Shown piece by piece: positions 36,883 through 47,383 of a stretch of DNA of 64,000 bases. The notes below the pieces were generated by a model. The model worked only from the letters and a program-made list of their open reading frames with translations, was not told where the DNA came from and searched no databases. The stretch covers positions 1,397,001 through 1,461,000 of the forward strand of contig NC_092181.1 in assembly GCF_043641665.1 (NCBI RefSeq). The letters run 5' to 3'. The number at the start of each line of letters is the position of its first letter. Position 1 is the stretch's first letter. A program made the position numbers and the translations under genes. Source of the DNA: Enoplosus armatus. Taxonomy: Eukaryota; Chordata; Actinopteri; Centrarchiformes; Enoplosidae.

Positions 36883-39800
36883 GTGAGTCCAAGACACTAT
36901 TTATAACCTTTAGTGGTTGGTCTGATCACATTTGAGGGTTTTGACTGATTTTGCTACATTAAGTGTCTCAGTCTGAAAGATGGGGGAGAGATTTTGTTTG
37001 TATAGTCTGGATGTTGAGGCTATTTGGATCATTTTAATCTCGGCTGTGTGTCAAGATATATTAGAAAACCAGGCAGATGTCTTAAATCTAAGATTCCTTT
37101 TGGCTTCAGAATTTAACTTCTTTTTCATTGTCAAAGCTGAACTTGTGACACTGTTGGTAGTTCTCTGTCTGGGTTTATTCAACTCAGTTTTGATGGTTGA
37201 TGAGTTTTGTTTGTTGCAGACAAGAAAGGTAGTTTTTAGACAAAATCCTTGTTGTACTTGTGGCTTTTGTGCTTTGTTACATCTCATGTTTTTCAGAAAT
37301 GGAAAAATAGCAACCAGACAGTGGATTTATATTCCAAAATGTATTAATCTGCAACTAAGAGAAAAGTGCCAAAACTTCACTGGTTTTGCATTTTCAAAGA
37401 TGCATTTTTGTTGATTTTCTCGTTTTTTATAAATAATGGTTAATTGCAGAATTAGATTACTAGTATAGAAGTTACATTACAGCATATTGACTGTAATCAG
37501 TAATCTACATTACAACTGCAACATGTTAGGGACTTTTTTTAAAATTAGAAATAAATCAGGTTGCAAATGTTCCTGTAATTATGATATTCAGTATTCAGGA
37601 CTAAATGTACCACAGGAGGAGTGCAGTTTCCACAGTGACCCCACATTAATCTCCCACATGTTAGCCTTGGTAGGAGACAAGCCGGGGTGTTGACTCGCCT
37701 GGCCTGCGTTATGCTAAGCTTGTTGTTTCGGCCCCAGTAAGACCCCTGATTGCATATTAAAGAGTTCAGTCTTAATGTGTGTATTTGTCTTTTCCCTTTG
37801 CTTTCTTTTAATTAGTTTCTAATTAGGGATAAACAATGCGGTGGTGATAGGAGTCGATGCTCGCCTTTGGCCCCGGTGCTGCATGCTGCATAATGATCCC
37901 TTTAGTTTGCATGAGAAAAGATCCTGAATGGGTGTGAATCATTAGGCTGATATTACTGAGGATTTAGCCATTTGTGGCAGGACATTTGGCAGTTGCATTA
38001 TAAACATGCATATCAACAGGAATATGTTGAAGCCCAGATCAAAGGTCTGTCGGTTACAGCAGATGCACTTGATTTAGTTCATTTGTGTGTTTATTTGAGC
38101 AGGAAACGGCTGAAGAATGACTTCTTGTAATTTGCCAAATATCTGCAAAATCAGTGAAATCAGCTCAGTGATATTTTAAGATTTCTTGACACATACTGCA
38201 GCCTCAGTGAAGCAGTCTTTCTTTTAAACCATTTGTACGTGATATGTGGAGTATACAGCATCAAGGCTATTAGGATGGAGTCCTGATTTAAAGTTTTATA
38301 GCAGGGTGTTTCTCTTCATCTTGTCACTGACATTTTTACAACATCATCATTTCTTTGGAAAATGTGTAAACTGTAGCTCAAACAAGGCAAGTGAGTACAA
38401 AACTACAATCAGTTTGTAATAGCGTGTACTTGGAGTTATTAGTGTGCATCTGTGGTCCTCTGGGCCTCCACAAGCCTCCATGGAGGCACAGCGGTGATTT
38501 GTAATCATGTCAAGAATGTACTCGAGGTGATTTCCACAAAGGCTGCTGATGCCGTCTGAGCCGCAGAGTGGTCTTTCAAAAAAGAGGCAAATATTGGAAA
38601 TTGAGTGTCGAGGACCCTTCTCCATTAGAGTGGCCGGGCTGAATGCTCTGGGAGTGAGAAGCTGAAATTCTGCGTGTGTGTGTGTGTGAGACACTGGTCA
38701 GAAAAGGGCTAATCTCTTTTTAATGAACATGTTGTTCAGAGCAATAGCAGGTAAACTCATACGTTCCCATGCTTTGTGAAGGCTTGTTACAGTAGATTAA
38801 ACATGCTTTTAATTTGTCCACTGAGGGCAGCGATGCATTTGATCACAACTGAAATGAAGTAGAAGCTACTGTGTTTGAATTTTGATTTTAATTTCAGTTG
38901 ATGTAAATATCTTAAATCCTTCTCTGTTTCAGGAGCAATGAAACGTTTAAATTCTTATAAACAAAATGCAGGCAGTTTACCATGTAACTGTCACTTCATC
39001 TGCTTCTGAATAGCACAATCATTAAAACAACTGAGTTCATTATGTGGGAATTATGAGAGATTATAAAAGATCAAACCAAAGTGAATTATTTAACTTCACT
39101 TCATAAAACTGGTCAATGCTTCTGTAAGTGGGCTGAAATCACAGCTTGTTCCCACAACACTGAGAGTCCTGTGAATCTAGTCTACTTGTTTTAACTGCAT
39201 CATTTCTTGTCTTGTAGTTTTAGCACTTTTTCTTTCATTAACACTAAAACGCAAATCTTCCTTGTTGTGTGTTCGCAGCAAAGCCCATCAGCCTGGTAGA
39301 GCGGTGCTGGTGTCGTTCCACCCTCAACACGGTTCCTCAGCGGTCCATCAAAGAGCTCAAGTTCCTCCACACGCCCAACTGCCCCTTCCAAGTCATGTAA
39401 GTAAATGAGTGTAAAATGACTGTGGTGATTAACTTCCAAGACATTTGTTCCCTGATGTGAACGTTTGATGGTCGTTTAAAGGACTCTGTCACTTAGGAAG
39501 CTCTTTTAAGGTCAATCTTTTAGAGTTTGGTGAATTTTAATGGCTGCGTCGGTCAGAGTCACGAGTCAAGTCAACCTTCTAGTATCCTGCTCTCCATGAG
39601 CTAAAGGTTAACGCACCTGGTCCACCTGTCTGACAACCTCATTTGTAGCTCGTTGCGTCCACATGCAGCGCTCGCCTGGAGGTGATTCTCTCTTGATTAC
39701 GTAGCTGAACGCAGCAGCACCTCGAAACACGCCTCGGCATCATGTGTGGAAATCACTTGTTGAGTTTTTGTCTCTCCGCCAAGAGGAGAAGTAATGTGCA

Positions 39801-42800
39801 GGCTGTAATGTGACATCTTGACAATAATTCCACCGAGTGGCACTAAACATTTTCATTGATCGCAACAGTGCAAGAAGAATCTAGCTGATCTCGTCATGTT
39901 GGATATCTTTGATGTGCTTGTGCAAGCGAGTGTGATCTCCCACCCAGAAACATCTTCGTAGTGAGATGCATTTGTGGGGACAATAAGTGGGGATGTACCA
40001 AATGATGAAACTAAAAAAAGAGCTTAAAGGAATACTACAGAGGTACATACTTACTCACACGTTTGCTGCAGGAATAAATCTTCATTAAATGGTAACTTTC
40101 TACAAATTTCTACATATATGATATAATGCTATTTTATTGAAATTAATTTACAAATTATTACAATGAAACTAACAACCAACAAGAATCAGAAACTCTTCAA
40201 AAATAATAATGAACAAACATATACAACACCATTAAAAAGCACCATTCTGTTGATTTTATTCCATTTTGCTTTATCAGCTGATTTCCCCGTCTACCCAAGC
40301 TGATGACTCTTTTTTCTTCGCCTTACTAAAAAGTCAATCATTCAGATTTCAGCTGTTATTCATTTTTTCCTTTCATCCTGATTGATTTATATCATATTAT
40401 TATTGATTATTTCACAAGTTTGATGTCTGTGTCACATGACATCTCATCCTTCTCACTATATGTTACAGGCCTGGTGCTTCATTATCCTTTTTTACTTTTA
40501 CTTTCCCTCACTGTTCATCATTATTTGGTATATAAAATAAAAAGGTCGTGGTGAATGCAGTGTAGATAGAACGAGAGTGTGAAGCATGGTGTTAATATCC
40601 TTCTATTCTTCCCCTAATGAGAGGCCTGAGTTTAAAACAACATGATCCTCTTAGAAAGAGGAAAGCGGTGACGGCCGGAGCTCAAGGGGGCCATTTATGT
40701 TTTGCAAAGGAAGCAATAATTAAGGGTCAAAGTGATTACCTTTGTATTTCTGCTGACCCCCTGTGTTCCCTTATCCACTTTTTTTGGTTTTATTTCCCGC
40801 CTCAAAGTGCCCAGCAACACCAGACAACAATTGTCACTGGTCTGGAACACATTAACTAAAAAGCCTCATTCATTTGTTTGCAATTGAAAACTGGATGGCA
40901 GAAGCCTCACAGCCAAAAGACTAAAAGGCTGTGGGGCTTCTGCCAAAAAAAGGGAGGAGGGCTGGTGACTGTTAGGAGGGGTGAGCGAGTGGCAAAAGGT
41001 CAGAGAGGGCACACGGCGCTCCAGCCGGGCCACAAACTCCCTCTAACCTCCCTCCAGAAAACTGCCAGAGGAGTCAAGAAGTCATTGGGACGAGGAGCCC
41101 GCAGAGATGCTCCGATATCTCCGTTGAGGCAGATGAAAGAAGTAACACTATACCCTCTTCCCTCCCACCCATGTCCCACCCTGCGCCTTCATCCTACCCC
41201 CCGCCCCAGCATGCTGTTGGTATTAACTTGCTGTGAAGTAATTACTACCTGCTGCTTGTGGAACTCCGGCCCTCAAATTCCAGCCAAGTCAATTAGGTTT
41301 TAGGCTCTCAGCTGGTCATCCAGACAAGCAGACAGATAAACAGGATGAAGGGAGACTCAAAACAACAGAGAGCTCCCGAGCAGATGAGGTGGCCACCCCT
41401 AAAATAAAAGAGGAGGGGAAGAAGGAGGCATCCCCGGAGGAAGAGCAAACACAGATCCAGTTACTGAGCTGTTTGGCCTCCTGACTCACATGTTAGTTTG
41501 AGGGATTTGGGGGCTGATGCTTGGATTGATGCTCCTGAACTGCTCTTTTAAGTTCAGGGGCCATTTGCTCATTTGCTCGTATGTGTGCATCTAAATGGGG
41601 GCGAGGAATAGGGGAGGTGGCATGTTAATGGGGTAGCAGGGGTGGAGGAGAGCGTGGGGGTTCAAATTGAATCAGAAAGCAGTGAAGAGGGAGCAGTTTG
41701 AGACGCAGAGGAATGTGTTTAATTTGCAGCGTGGTGTGATGGAGAGATGGAGGGAGGAGAAAGAGGAGCAGTGGGGCGAGACACCTCTTGAGTTGTTAAC
41801 TCTCATACACGACCTTTTGCCACCGAGGTGTGAGATCCACATGTTTGGAGGGGGCGAGACCCCGCTGCCCTCCCCATGGTCGCCCCAACAGATCTGAAAG
41901 TCACCCCGCAGATAACAAATCCTCTGCTAAATATCTGGCTCAGCTCTGCATCAACAGGCCACAAGAACACACACACACTCTGTGACCACAGAGCTGTTCA
42001 CCATGAAGTGGGATCACTCAGAAATCCTGCTTCACTCTCATAGATATATCTAAAGCAAATGATATCCATTCTGATCAGTAAACACAATCGATCTCTGTAA
42101 AATCCAATTTTTCTCCGAGCAGAATTTATATTTTCACTGGTTAAAAAAGAAATCACATTGTAAAAGTATGTTTCTGTTTATAGTCTCTTGAAACAGCTGT
42201 CCAAATTAAATCGCCCATTTAAAAAATAATTTCAAGGCATTCTTTAAATTTTATTTACGTATTCATATCAAATACTGATTGATATAAAAAAAATCAAATG
42301 TATTATTTGTTATTATTTATTTATTTGACCTTTATGTAGAAAGCCTCATTGAGATTAAAATTCAAGTGTTCTGGCCAAGATAGGCAGCAGTAACAGATAT
42401 AACATATATATAACATATAACACAAATCAGAATTAAACAGAAATACAATTATACAATCATGACACATACAAAAATCTGATAAAATCATTTACAAGATTTC
42501 ATCCTATAAATAATATACATAGCCCCCAATAGTGATGTTTTGCCAAAAATCCTATTGAGCTCTTCCACACTACAAATGCACCTTTGAGGGCGTGATGTGG
42601 GACGTATCCCTCCCATAATGTAGGAGCCATGACTTTTAAACCAGCCTGAACAAAACGCTTCCCCATACAAACTCGACATCAAACTGTGAGTTAAGATGTT
42701 TTGTGTGCAGCGTAGAGACAGCTTTACAAGCCACACAGTACAGTGTGATCCGCGAGGTGAGCCTCCCCTCCAGCTGTCCCTGAGTGGAAACAGAGAGCTG

Positions 42801-45578
42801 TGATTTTTCACCGCCGACCGGAGGGTGACAGCCTGTTATGTGCAGTAATCCTCTGGTTTTCAGCTTGGATGTGTTGTAGGATGTGCTGAGGTTTTTAGGG
42901 CTTAGCTGAGGTGTTTCTGATCTCGGCCTTCGTAAACCGTATCCGATATTATCCTGACATATTGTGCTCGTTTCAACATCAAGGTCAAGTGTCAAAACAT
43001 AAATACAGCAGATATTTTTATTTTATCTTATCATGTGCACTAACAAAGGAAAATGGGTTCCTTTTTTGGCTAAAAATAATGCAGGTTAGCCGATATTAAA
43101 TTAAGCAGCACCAGTGTGATTTGTTACTCTCGACATAAAGGTGACAGCTTGTTAGAAGTAGTAATCCTCTGGTTTTAACTGGGATGTGTTGGAAGATGTT
43201 GAGGGGATTAAGTTGAGCTTTTGTTGAAGTGAGCTTTCATATAAAAAAGCTGAAGTTAAGGACATATCTTTAGAGCATTATCTCTTCAACTTATTACAGC
43301 ATATACAGTATTACAATCTTTATAGTGCTGTAGGGAATTATAAATGTTACTTATGGGGCATTTATGTTTAAAAGACCATGCCAGCATTTTGTGTGTTTAG
43401 GTTTATTCTACATTATATACCATTATCCTAATTATAGGCCATTGTGGGTTTTTAGTTAATTTTCCTGCGTTGCAAGAAGCTATTCTTTTCCATTCATTTC
43501 AGCCCTTTATACATCAACTTGCACAGAGTTGAAACTTGCTTGAGAAAGGTATTCATCACAGTGAAAAAAGTCGTCAAGTCAAAGTTATGTTTACTTTTGT
43601 GAGTCGGAAAAGTTCTGAAAATGATGTCGATTCATTCAAGGACACTCCGACATCTGAAAGGAGGTTTTAAAAGTGTTCCTACACAGCCATGATGTGGAAG
43701 TTGGAAGATCAACTTACAGTATGCTTTGGAACAGAGGTTCTCAACCTGTGAGGCAGCTGAGGGAGAGTTGAAGGGGGGGTGCGGAGGGAGAGATATTACG
43801 TGAGGGAAAGATAATGTGTGAGGTGAAAAGTAATGAAGGTACTTTAAAACCCTTAGCGCCCAACTGAAGCAATTATGTGTCAATTCATACTCCGTCTCAT
43901 CATAACTCTGTCAAGCCTGAACACACAGACACAATACACACACTTTTAGATTCGGTGTGAGTTACACTTTCCAAGGATATCGTATTATCTCTGATGTCCA
44001 TTACAAACAAACATCCATAAATCCCCGTTCAAATGTCTGCAGAAAAAGACAAGAAGAAAGAAAAGAATGAGCTTCTTTAAGGATCCATGTTAATTAAAAT
44101 GTCAGTCACATTTCCTTGAGGCTACTGAGAGGTCTTGTTACAGTCTGGTTGACCACACAGCTAATACAATAGATACAATCTCTGTACTGTACACCATCAC
44201 CGGATGTTTGGCTACAAAAGAAGCCCAGAGGTGAACATATTCTCCAGTGCACGTCCTTGATTTATTAACATGTGAGTTTGGATAAGGCTAAAGTACTTTG
44301 CTTCCTCTCTTTCTCTGCTGCTCCTGCTTCATGTGAACAACAGTGTAGGAAGCAAACATATATTTATATATATCATGTCTGTCATAACAGTAAAATTCAT
44401 CCATAGGACATTTTAGCCGAAATACATACACAGAACGTGGTGTCTAATCCGTCACATTCTACCTTTTTCTCCCACAGTGCCAAGCTGAAGAGCAACAGGG
44501 AAGTTTGCATCAACCCTGAGACCAAGTGGCTGCAGCAGTACTTAAAGAACGCCATTAACAAGTAAGAGAAACACCTCCTCGCTCTCTCTGTGCAGACACA
44601 AGCATCGCTGACAAAGACAGAAGTGAAATACAGCTCTCTTCTCCACTCAGTTTAGATCTTACAAAGAAGAAATAAACCACTGTTAAAAATGGCCATTTCT
44701 CAGTTTCCTGCTGACAAGTACTCTCTGAAATCACTGACGCGGTTGACGTAAGCAGCTGAGTTATTATCTGTGAAATAATTAGCATCAAGTAAGAATAGTT
44801 ATAAATCTGCCACTGGTTGGTCTGCTTCCTTCTTTCTCATAAGGATGTGTGTGAGACTTCAGCCAAGACTGCAGAAGAGTCACATGTTCAGCACGTTTAC
44901 CCTCTCAGCTCACACTTAATGCACCTTATCATGAGTTTTATGTTGATGTATTTTTTAAAAGTGATTTTTTTATTTTAAGAAGCATTTTCCACATTATTAT
45001 TATCACTAATTGCAGATCAGCGACGGAGTTGCTCCCACCATTGTGGGTGAAAACTATTCATAGTAAAAACTGCAGCAGCTCGTTCAGTTTTTAATGAGCA
45101 ATGCAGTTAAAATGTGTGCATTCCTCATAAAAACATGTCTGGTGGTGATTATCACCAGGCTGCATGTCTGCTTCTTAAAACATCTTTAAACGCTTCAAAC
45201 GCAATGTGAAAACAAACAATAAAGTAATTTCTGAGGATTTATGAGATATTGTTTATTGTGTTGGTGAAGTACCTGCATGAATACAGAATTATTTTTATTA
45301 TATGTAGTTTTATCCTGAGAGTTATCACTGTTCATTGAGGCCACATAGCAGCAAACAGTCTTTCATACTGTAAAACTATGACTTCTTATTCTGTCTACTG
45401 TATGTGTCTCGATGCACACTGTGTGTAGAGAGCCGAGTATCCACTACACGTCCTAACTGCTGGGCAAAAATGTAGCAGCAGTAGCAGCTTTGTTTTAAGC
45501 CTTTCCGCCAGACAGTTGTAGCTTATTAAGTACGTTTTTATGTACAGCAAAAATGTCTAAAAATGACTAAAACAGCAG

Positions 45579-45616
<38 letters not shown>

Positions 45617-46250
45617 AGAGTGCGTTGAATTCTTCTCCTTCCAAACCGTTTTTCATAGAGAGAGGGATTTTTTTTTCTACAGCATGGCTGCTCTTTGTCA
45701 GCGTCACCCTCTTTCATGTTCAGTTACACTTACACATAAATTACATTTATATTCTATGATGTTCACCTATCAAAACTGTTTGCCAGCATTTGAGGCCCCT
45801 ACCATGTCCATGACCGCTCTGCTAAGAACAGCATGCACACTTAAATGGATTTAACATGAACAAATTCAGCTAATATTTACTCTTTCCCACCTTCGAACAT
45901 ACACCTTAAACCTCCTCAGACATGCAGACTTTTTGGTGTGTCAATAACTGCCCATTGAACATTTCTGTTCTCCTGAGAAACATTTAACCTAAAGAACCTT
46001 CATTGGAGTTCAGATAACAGGATTTCCAAAGATACCAATAATGATATGTCTCAATTAGAGGGAAATATGTATGAAAATGTGCATCAAACACTAACATTTT
46101 CCATTTGATGTAATGTAGCCACAGAAAACTGGGATTGCAGATGAAATATTTGAGTTACTGTAATTAAAGAGCCAAAACAACACGAAATATCCTTTTTAAT
46201 CTCTCTCCAGGGTGAAGAAATCCAGAAGACGCAACAACAAGAAAAACTAA
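36816..46250 (+). CDS. cxcl12a: CXC chemokine ligand 12 (SDF-1), cxcl12a-like; four coding exons
   Basis: Spliced from 36816-36882, 39279-39396, 44478-44561 and 46211-46250 (309 nt, 102 residues plus stop). It encodes a secreted homeostatic chemokine. In vertebrates CXCL12 activates Cxcr4, is scavenged by Ackr3/Cxcr7, and guides germ cells, lateral line, neurons, vessels and blood progenitors. Residues 1-23 form a signal peptide with a hydrophobic core at about 5-15. The mature chain begins K24-P25, the Lys-Pro pair needed for CXCR4 activation. The CXC motif is C32-W-C34. Partner cysteines C57 and C72 give the usual C32-C57 and C34-C72 disulfides. The C-terminal helix is about residues 78-90, followed by a basic tail at 90-102. 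The ATG lies in a near-ideal Kozak context (ccaccATGg), with no upstream in-frame ATG in the open frame. Intron phases are 1, 2 and 2, with GT-AG ends. The leader ending THVPTSNA and the INPETKW/NAIN stretch fit the teleost a paralogue from memory of the family. The gene is certain; the a-versus-b call is probable. Confidence 0.95.
36883..39278 (+). other. cxcl12a intron 1 (2.4 kb)
   Basis: Phase-1 intron, gtgagt...gcag. The first 600 bp is T-rich and contains a chance 144-codon open frame (36980-37414) with no recognisable domain. At about 37690-37990 there is a low-complexity-free block with homeodomain-type TAATTA sites and a SOX-like AACAATG; see the separate entry. A short TG run lies at 38672-38688. 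No alternative exon is evident. Confidence 0.85.
37690..37990. promoter_or_regulatory. Candidate intronic enhancer / conserved non-coding element
   Basis: About 0.9 kb into intron 1, this balanced-composition block contains two close homeodomain cores (TAATTAG at 37809-37815 and CTAATTAG at 37819-37826) and a SOX-like AACAATG at 37832-37838. It also contains TGCATATTA and TTTGCATGAG POU-like motifs and repeated tgcatgctgcat sequence. Such motif packing, free of repeats, is typical of vertebrate developmental enhancers. Conservation could not be checked. Confidence 0.35.
39279..39396 (+). CDS. cxcl12a: cxcl12a coding exon 2 (N-loop, CXC motif, beta strands 1-2)
   Basis: The 118-nt exon lies between acceptor gttcgcag|CA and donor CAT|gtaagt. 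It completes Ala23 and encodes residues 24-61 plus two bases of codon 62. It carries the mature N-terminus (KPISLVER), the C-W-C motif, the N-loop, and the HTPNCPFQ stretch with the third cysteine. The receptor-activating and receptor-docking surfaces are therefore both in this exon. Confidence 0.95.
40610..40860. promoter_or_regulatory. Candidate regulatory block in intron 2
   Basis: Contains caataattaagggtcaaagt and gattacctttgtatttctgc followed by tgaccccctgtg, a mixture of homeobox-like, nuclear-receptor half-site-like (GGTCAAAG, TGACCC) and SOX/TCF-like (CTTTGT) motifs. No repeat signature. Purely inferred. Confidence 0.25.
42310..42460. repeat. Fish interspersed-repeat fragment in cxcl12a intron 2
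   Basis: The sequence tttatttgacctttatgtag followed by aaagcctcattgagattaaa and tctggccaagataggcagca matches a widely dispersed teleost repeat by recognition. It continues into an A/T-rich run with atatataacatataacac. Confidence 0.55.
42823..42920 (+). repeat. Direct duplication in intron 2, copy 1
   Basis: The block ggtgacagcctgttatgtgc then agtaatcctctggttttcag and ggatgtgttgtaggatgtgc is repeated with changes about 317 bp downstream (43140-43225). The copies share order and spacing, so this is a diverged segmental duplication rather than chance. Confidence 0.7.
43140..43225 (+). repeat. Direct duplication in intron 2, copy 2
   Basis: The block ggtgacagcttgttagaagt then agtaatcctctggttttaac and gggatgtgttggaagatgtt pairs with 42823-42920. 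Identity is clearest over the shared agtaatcctctggttt core. Confidence 0.7.
44478..44561 (+). CDS. cxcl12a: cxcl12a coding exon 3 (beta strand 3 and C-terminal helix)
   Basis: The 84-nt exon follows a strong pyrimidine tract (ctttttctcccacag) and ends at AACAA|gtaaga. It encodes residues 62-89 plus two bases of codon 90. Landmarks are the fourth cysteine (VCINP) and the amphipathic helix with KWLQQYLKNAIN. The donor overlaps a Lys codon followed by TAA, so an unspliced transcript stops at 44565 after Lys90, as described for the mammalian alpha isoform. Confidence 0.95.
44563..44565 (+). other. Stop codon of the intron-retained (alpha-like) cxcl12a form
   Basis: Reading straight through the exon 3 donor gives AAC AAG TAA, so residue 90 stays Lys and translation stops. 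The same donor/stop overlap is known for mammalian CXCL12, where alpha ends at the lysine and longer isoforms arise by splicing. Seen directly in the sequence; use of this isoform in the fish is inferred. Confidence 0.65.
45218..45223 (+). terminator. Candidate intronic poly(A) signal for the alpha-like transcript
   Basis: Canonical AATAAA about 0.65 kb past the alternative stop, followed within about 30-45 bp by a T/GT-rich downstream element. A second AATAAA at 44671 has a weaker downstream context. Cleavage here would give a compact alpha-like mRNA. Confidence 0.35.
45582..45612. repeat. (TG)n microsatellite in cxcl12a intron 3
   Basis: TG run of about 15 units, 600 bp before exon 4. Long intronic TG runs near acceptors can affect splicing, but this one is distant. 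Confidence 0.9.
46211..46250 (+). CDS. cxcl12a: cxcl12a coding exon 4 (basic C-terminal tail) and stop
   Basis: After acceptor tctctctccag, a 40-nt coding segment completes Lys90, adds 12 residues (VKKSRRRNNKKN) and ends in TAA at 46248-46250. The tail has 7 Lys/Arg in 12 residues and two basic clusters. By analogy with long mammalian CXCL12 isoforms it should increase binding to heparan sulfate; that is inference. The exon runs on into the 3' UTR. Confidence 0.9.
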
Positions 46251-47377
46251 ACACAAGGGAAGACATGTATGTCGTCAGACCTGGCCTCCCGTGGGTCGAA
46301 CGTGTATACCTCCCTGTCACTGCTATGGATGTATGTAAACACGCTGTATGTACCTGTCCACCTCTCTGGACCGCTTGCAGAACCAGCACTTCACCGCCAA
46401 ACCGCGTCGTCCCCAGCACCACCACCCATCCCTCTGGACACTCGCGCAGTCACCTCCAACTCTCCACGTTAGCACCAAGTGCCTTTACACCTTGGAACGA
46501 CGGGACGCATGCTGACGTCAGATATATGTGTGTGTGAGTGCTGGGTGATTGTGACTGGGTGTGTGTGTTTGTATGTGCTTCACATGAACTAACTCTGTGT
46601 GTCTGTATATAGTATTTTCTGACTTCATGCAGCTATAAAGGAACAATTTGAGCTTTCTGTCTCACACAAGGCTTTGTGGGTAATGCTACCTTCACTTCCT
46701 GTCAAATTAACTCTAAATATGAGCTGCTGAAACGCTCACATAAGCCTCCTAGGAAGAATCTGTTGGCAGGTTCTGGCTAAATAGCCCAAATGTGGTTTGG
46801 CAAACTGAAGAAATATATCATTCACAAACGATAAAACCCAAGTGAAAGCCATCAGTTATATTTACTCCAAGACTTCCACTTTATTGGTTTTAGGAAAGAG
46901 TGAATTCTTCATCGACTTTACATTCATTCAAAACTATTTGGGATGGTGGTGTTAAAGACTTCTGATATGAGGTGAAGTTGGCATTACTCCAACGCTGAGG
47001 GGTCATGGGACAGACAGAGAGGCTGGCCAATGGGGTCACTAGCAGTGACCAATCAGGGCAGGCCATGCTGCAAAAGTATCTTGAATTGTCTTCAAGCTCG
47101 CTCCACCATCAGACAGATGGACGCTCACACACACTGCTAAGAAACAAGCACTGATCTTATGGTGCTATAAGGGGTCAGAGCCATTGACATCATTATATTT
47201 CACTGTTTATCTTATGCAAGATTTAAGATGGGATGTTGTGACCTTTATGTCTTATATGAAACACAATTATGTTTTTACCAGTCACAAAATATTTAACGCG
47301 CTGTTGTTAGAGTCTGAAATGGAAAGCTGATGTTATGTCAAGGCCATACTTTACTGATAAATACTATAAAGAAGTGG

Positions 47378-47383
47378 AATAAA
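47378..47383 (+). terminator. Candidate proximal poly(A) signal of cxcl12a
   Basis: AATAAA 1.13 kb after the stop codon, in ggAATAAAacactc. It is the first canonical hexamer in the presumptive 3' UTR, followed by a T-rich run (ttttttgttgattg) about 17 bp downstream. Confidence 0.4.

Larger units (their letters stand above)
39397..44477 (+). other. cxcl12a intron 2 (5.1 kb)
   Basis: Phase-2 intron, gtaagt...ccacag. About 39540-39970 is a moderately GC-rich segment with two CACCTG E-boxes (around 39615-39630). About 40610-41310 is another GC-rich, regulatory-looking segment. A fish interspersed-repeat fragment lies at 42310-42460, and a diverged direct duplication at 42823-42920 and 43140-43225. 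The open frame at 40878-41303 begins at TTG and looks like chance in a GC-rich stretch. Confidence 0.85.
44562..46210 (+). other. cxcl12a intron 3 (1.65 kb), possible alternative 3' terminal region
   Basis: Phase-2 intron, gtaaga...tccag. Its first four bases complete Lys90 and a TAA stop, so retention yields a 90-residue alpha-like protein. AATAAA hexamers at 44671-44676 and 45218-45223 could end such a transcript; the second is followed by a U/GU-rich stretch (ttgtttattgtgttggtg). A TG microsatellite lies at 45582-45612. Confidence 0.8.

Noticed and set aside
36980..37414. 144-codon ATG-initiated open frame in cxcl12a intron 1
   Set aside because: It lies entirely between a confirmed donor and acceptor in T-rich DNA, with Phe/Leu/Cys-heavy composition and no recognisable family. 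A chance intronic frame is most likely.
40878..41303. 141-codon frame in intron 2
   Set aside because: It starts at TTG, is Lys/Arg/Pro-rich from composition, and lies within the intron.
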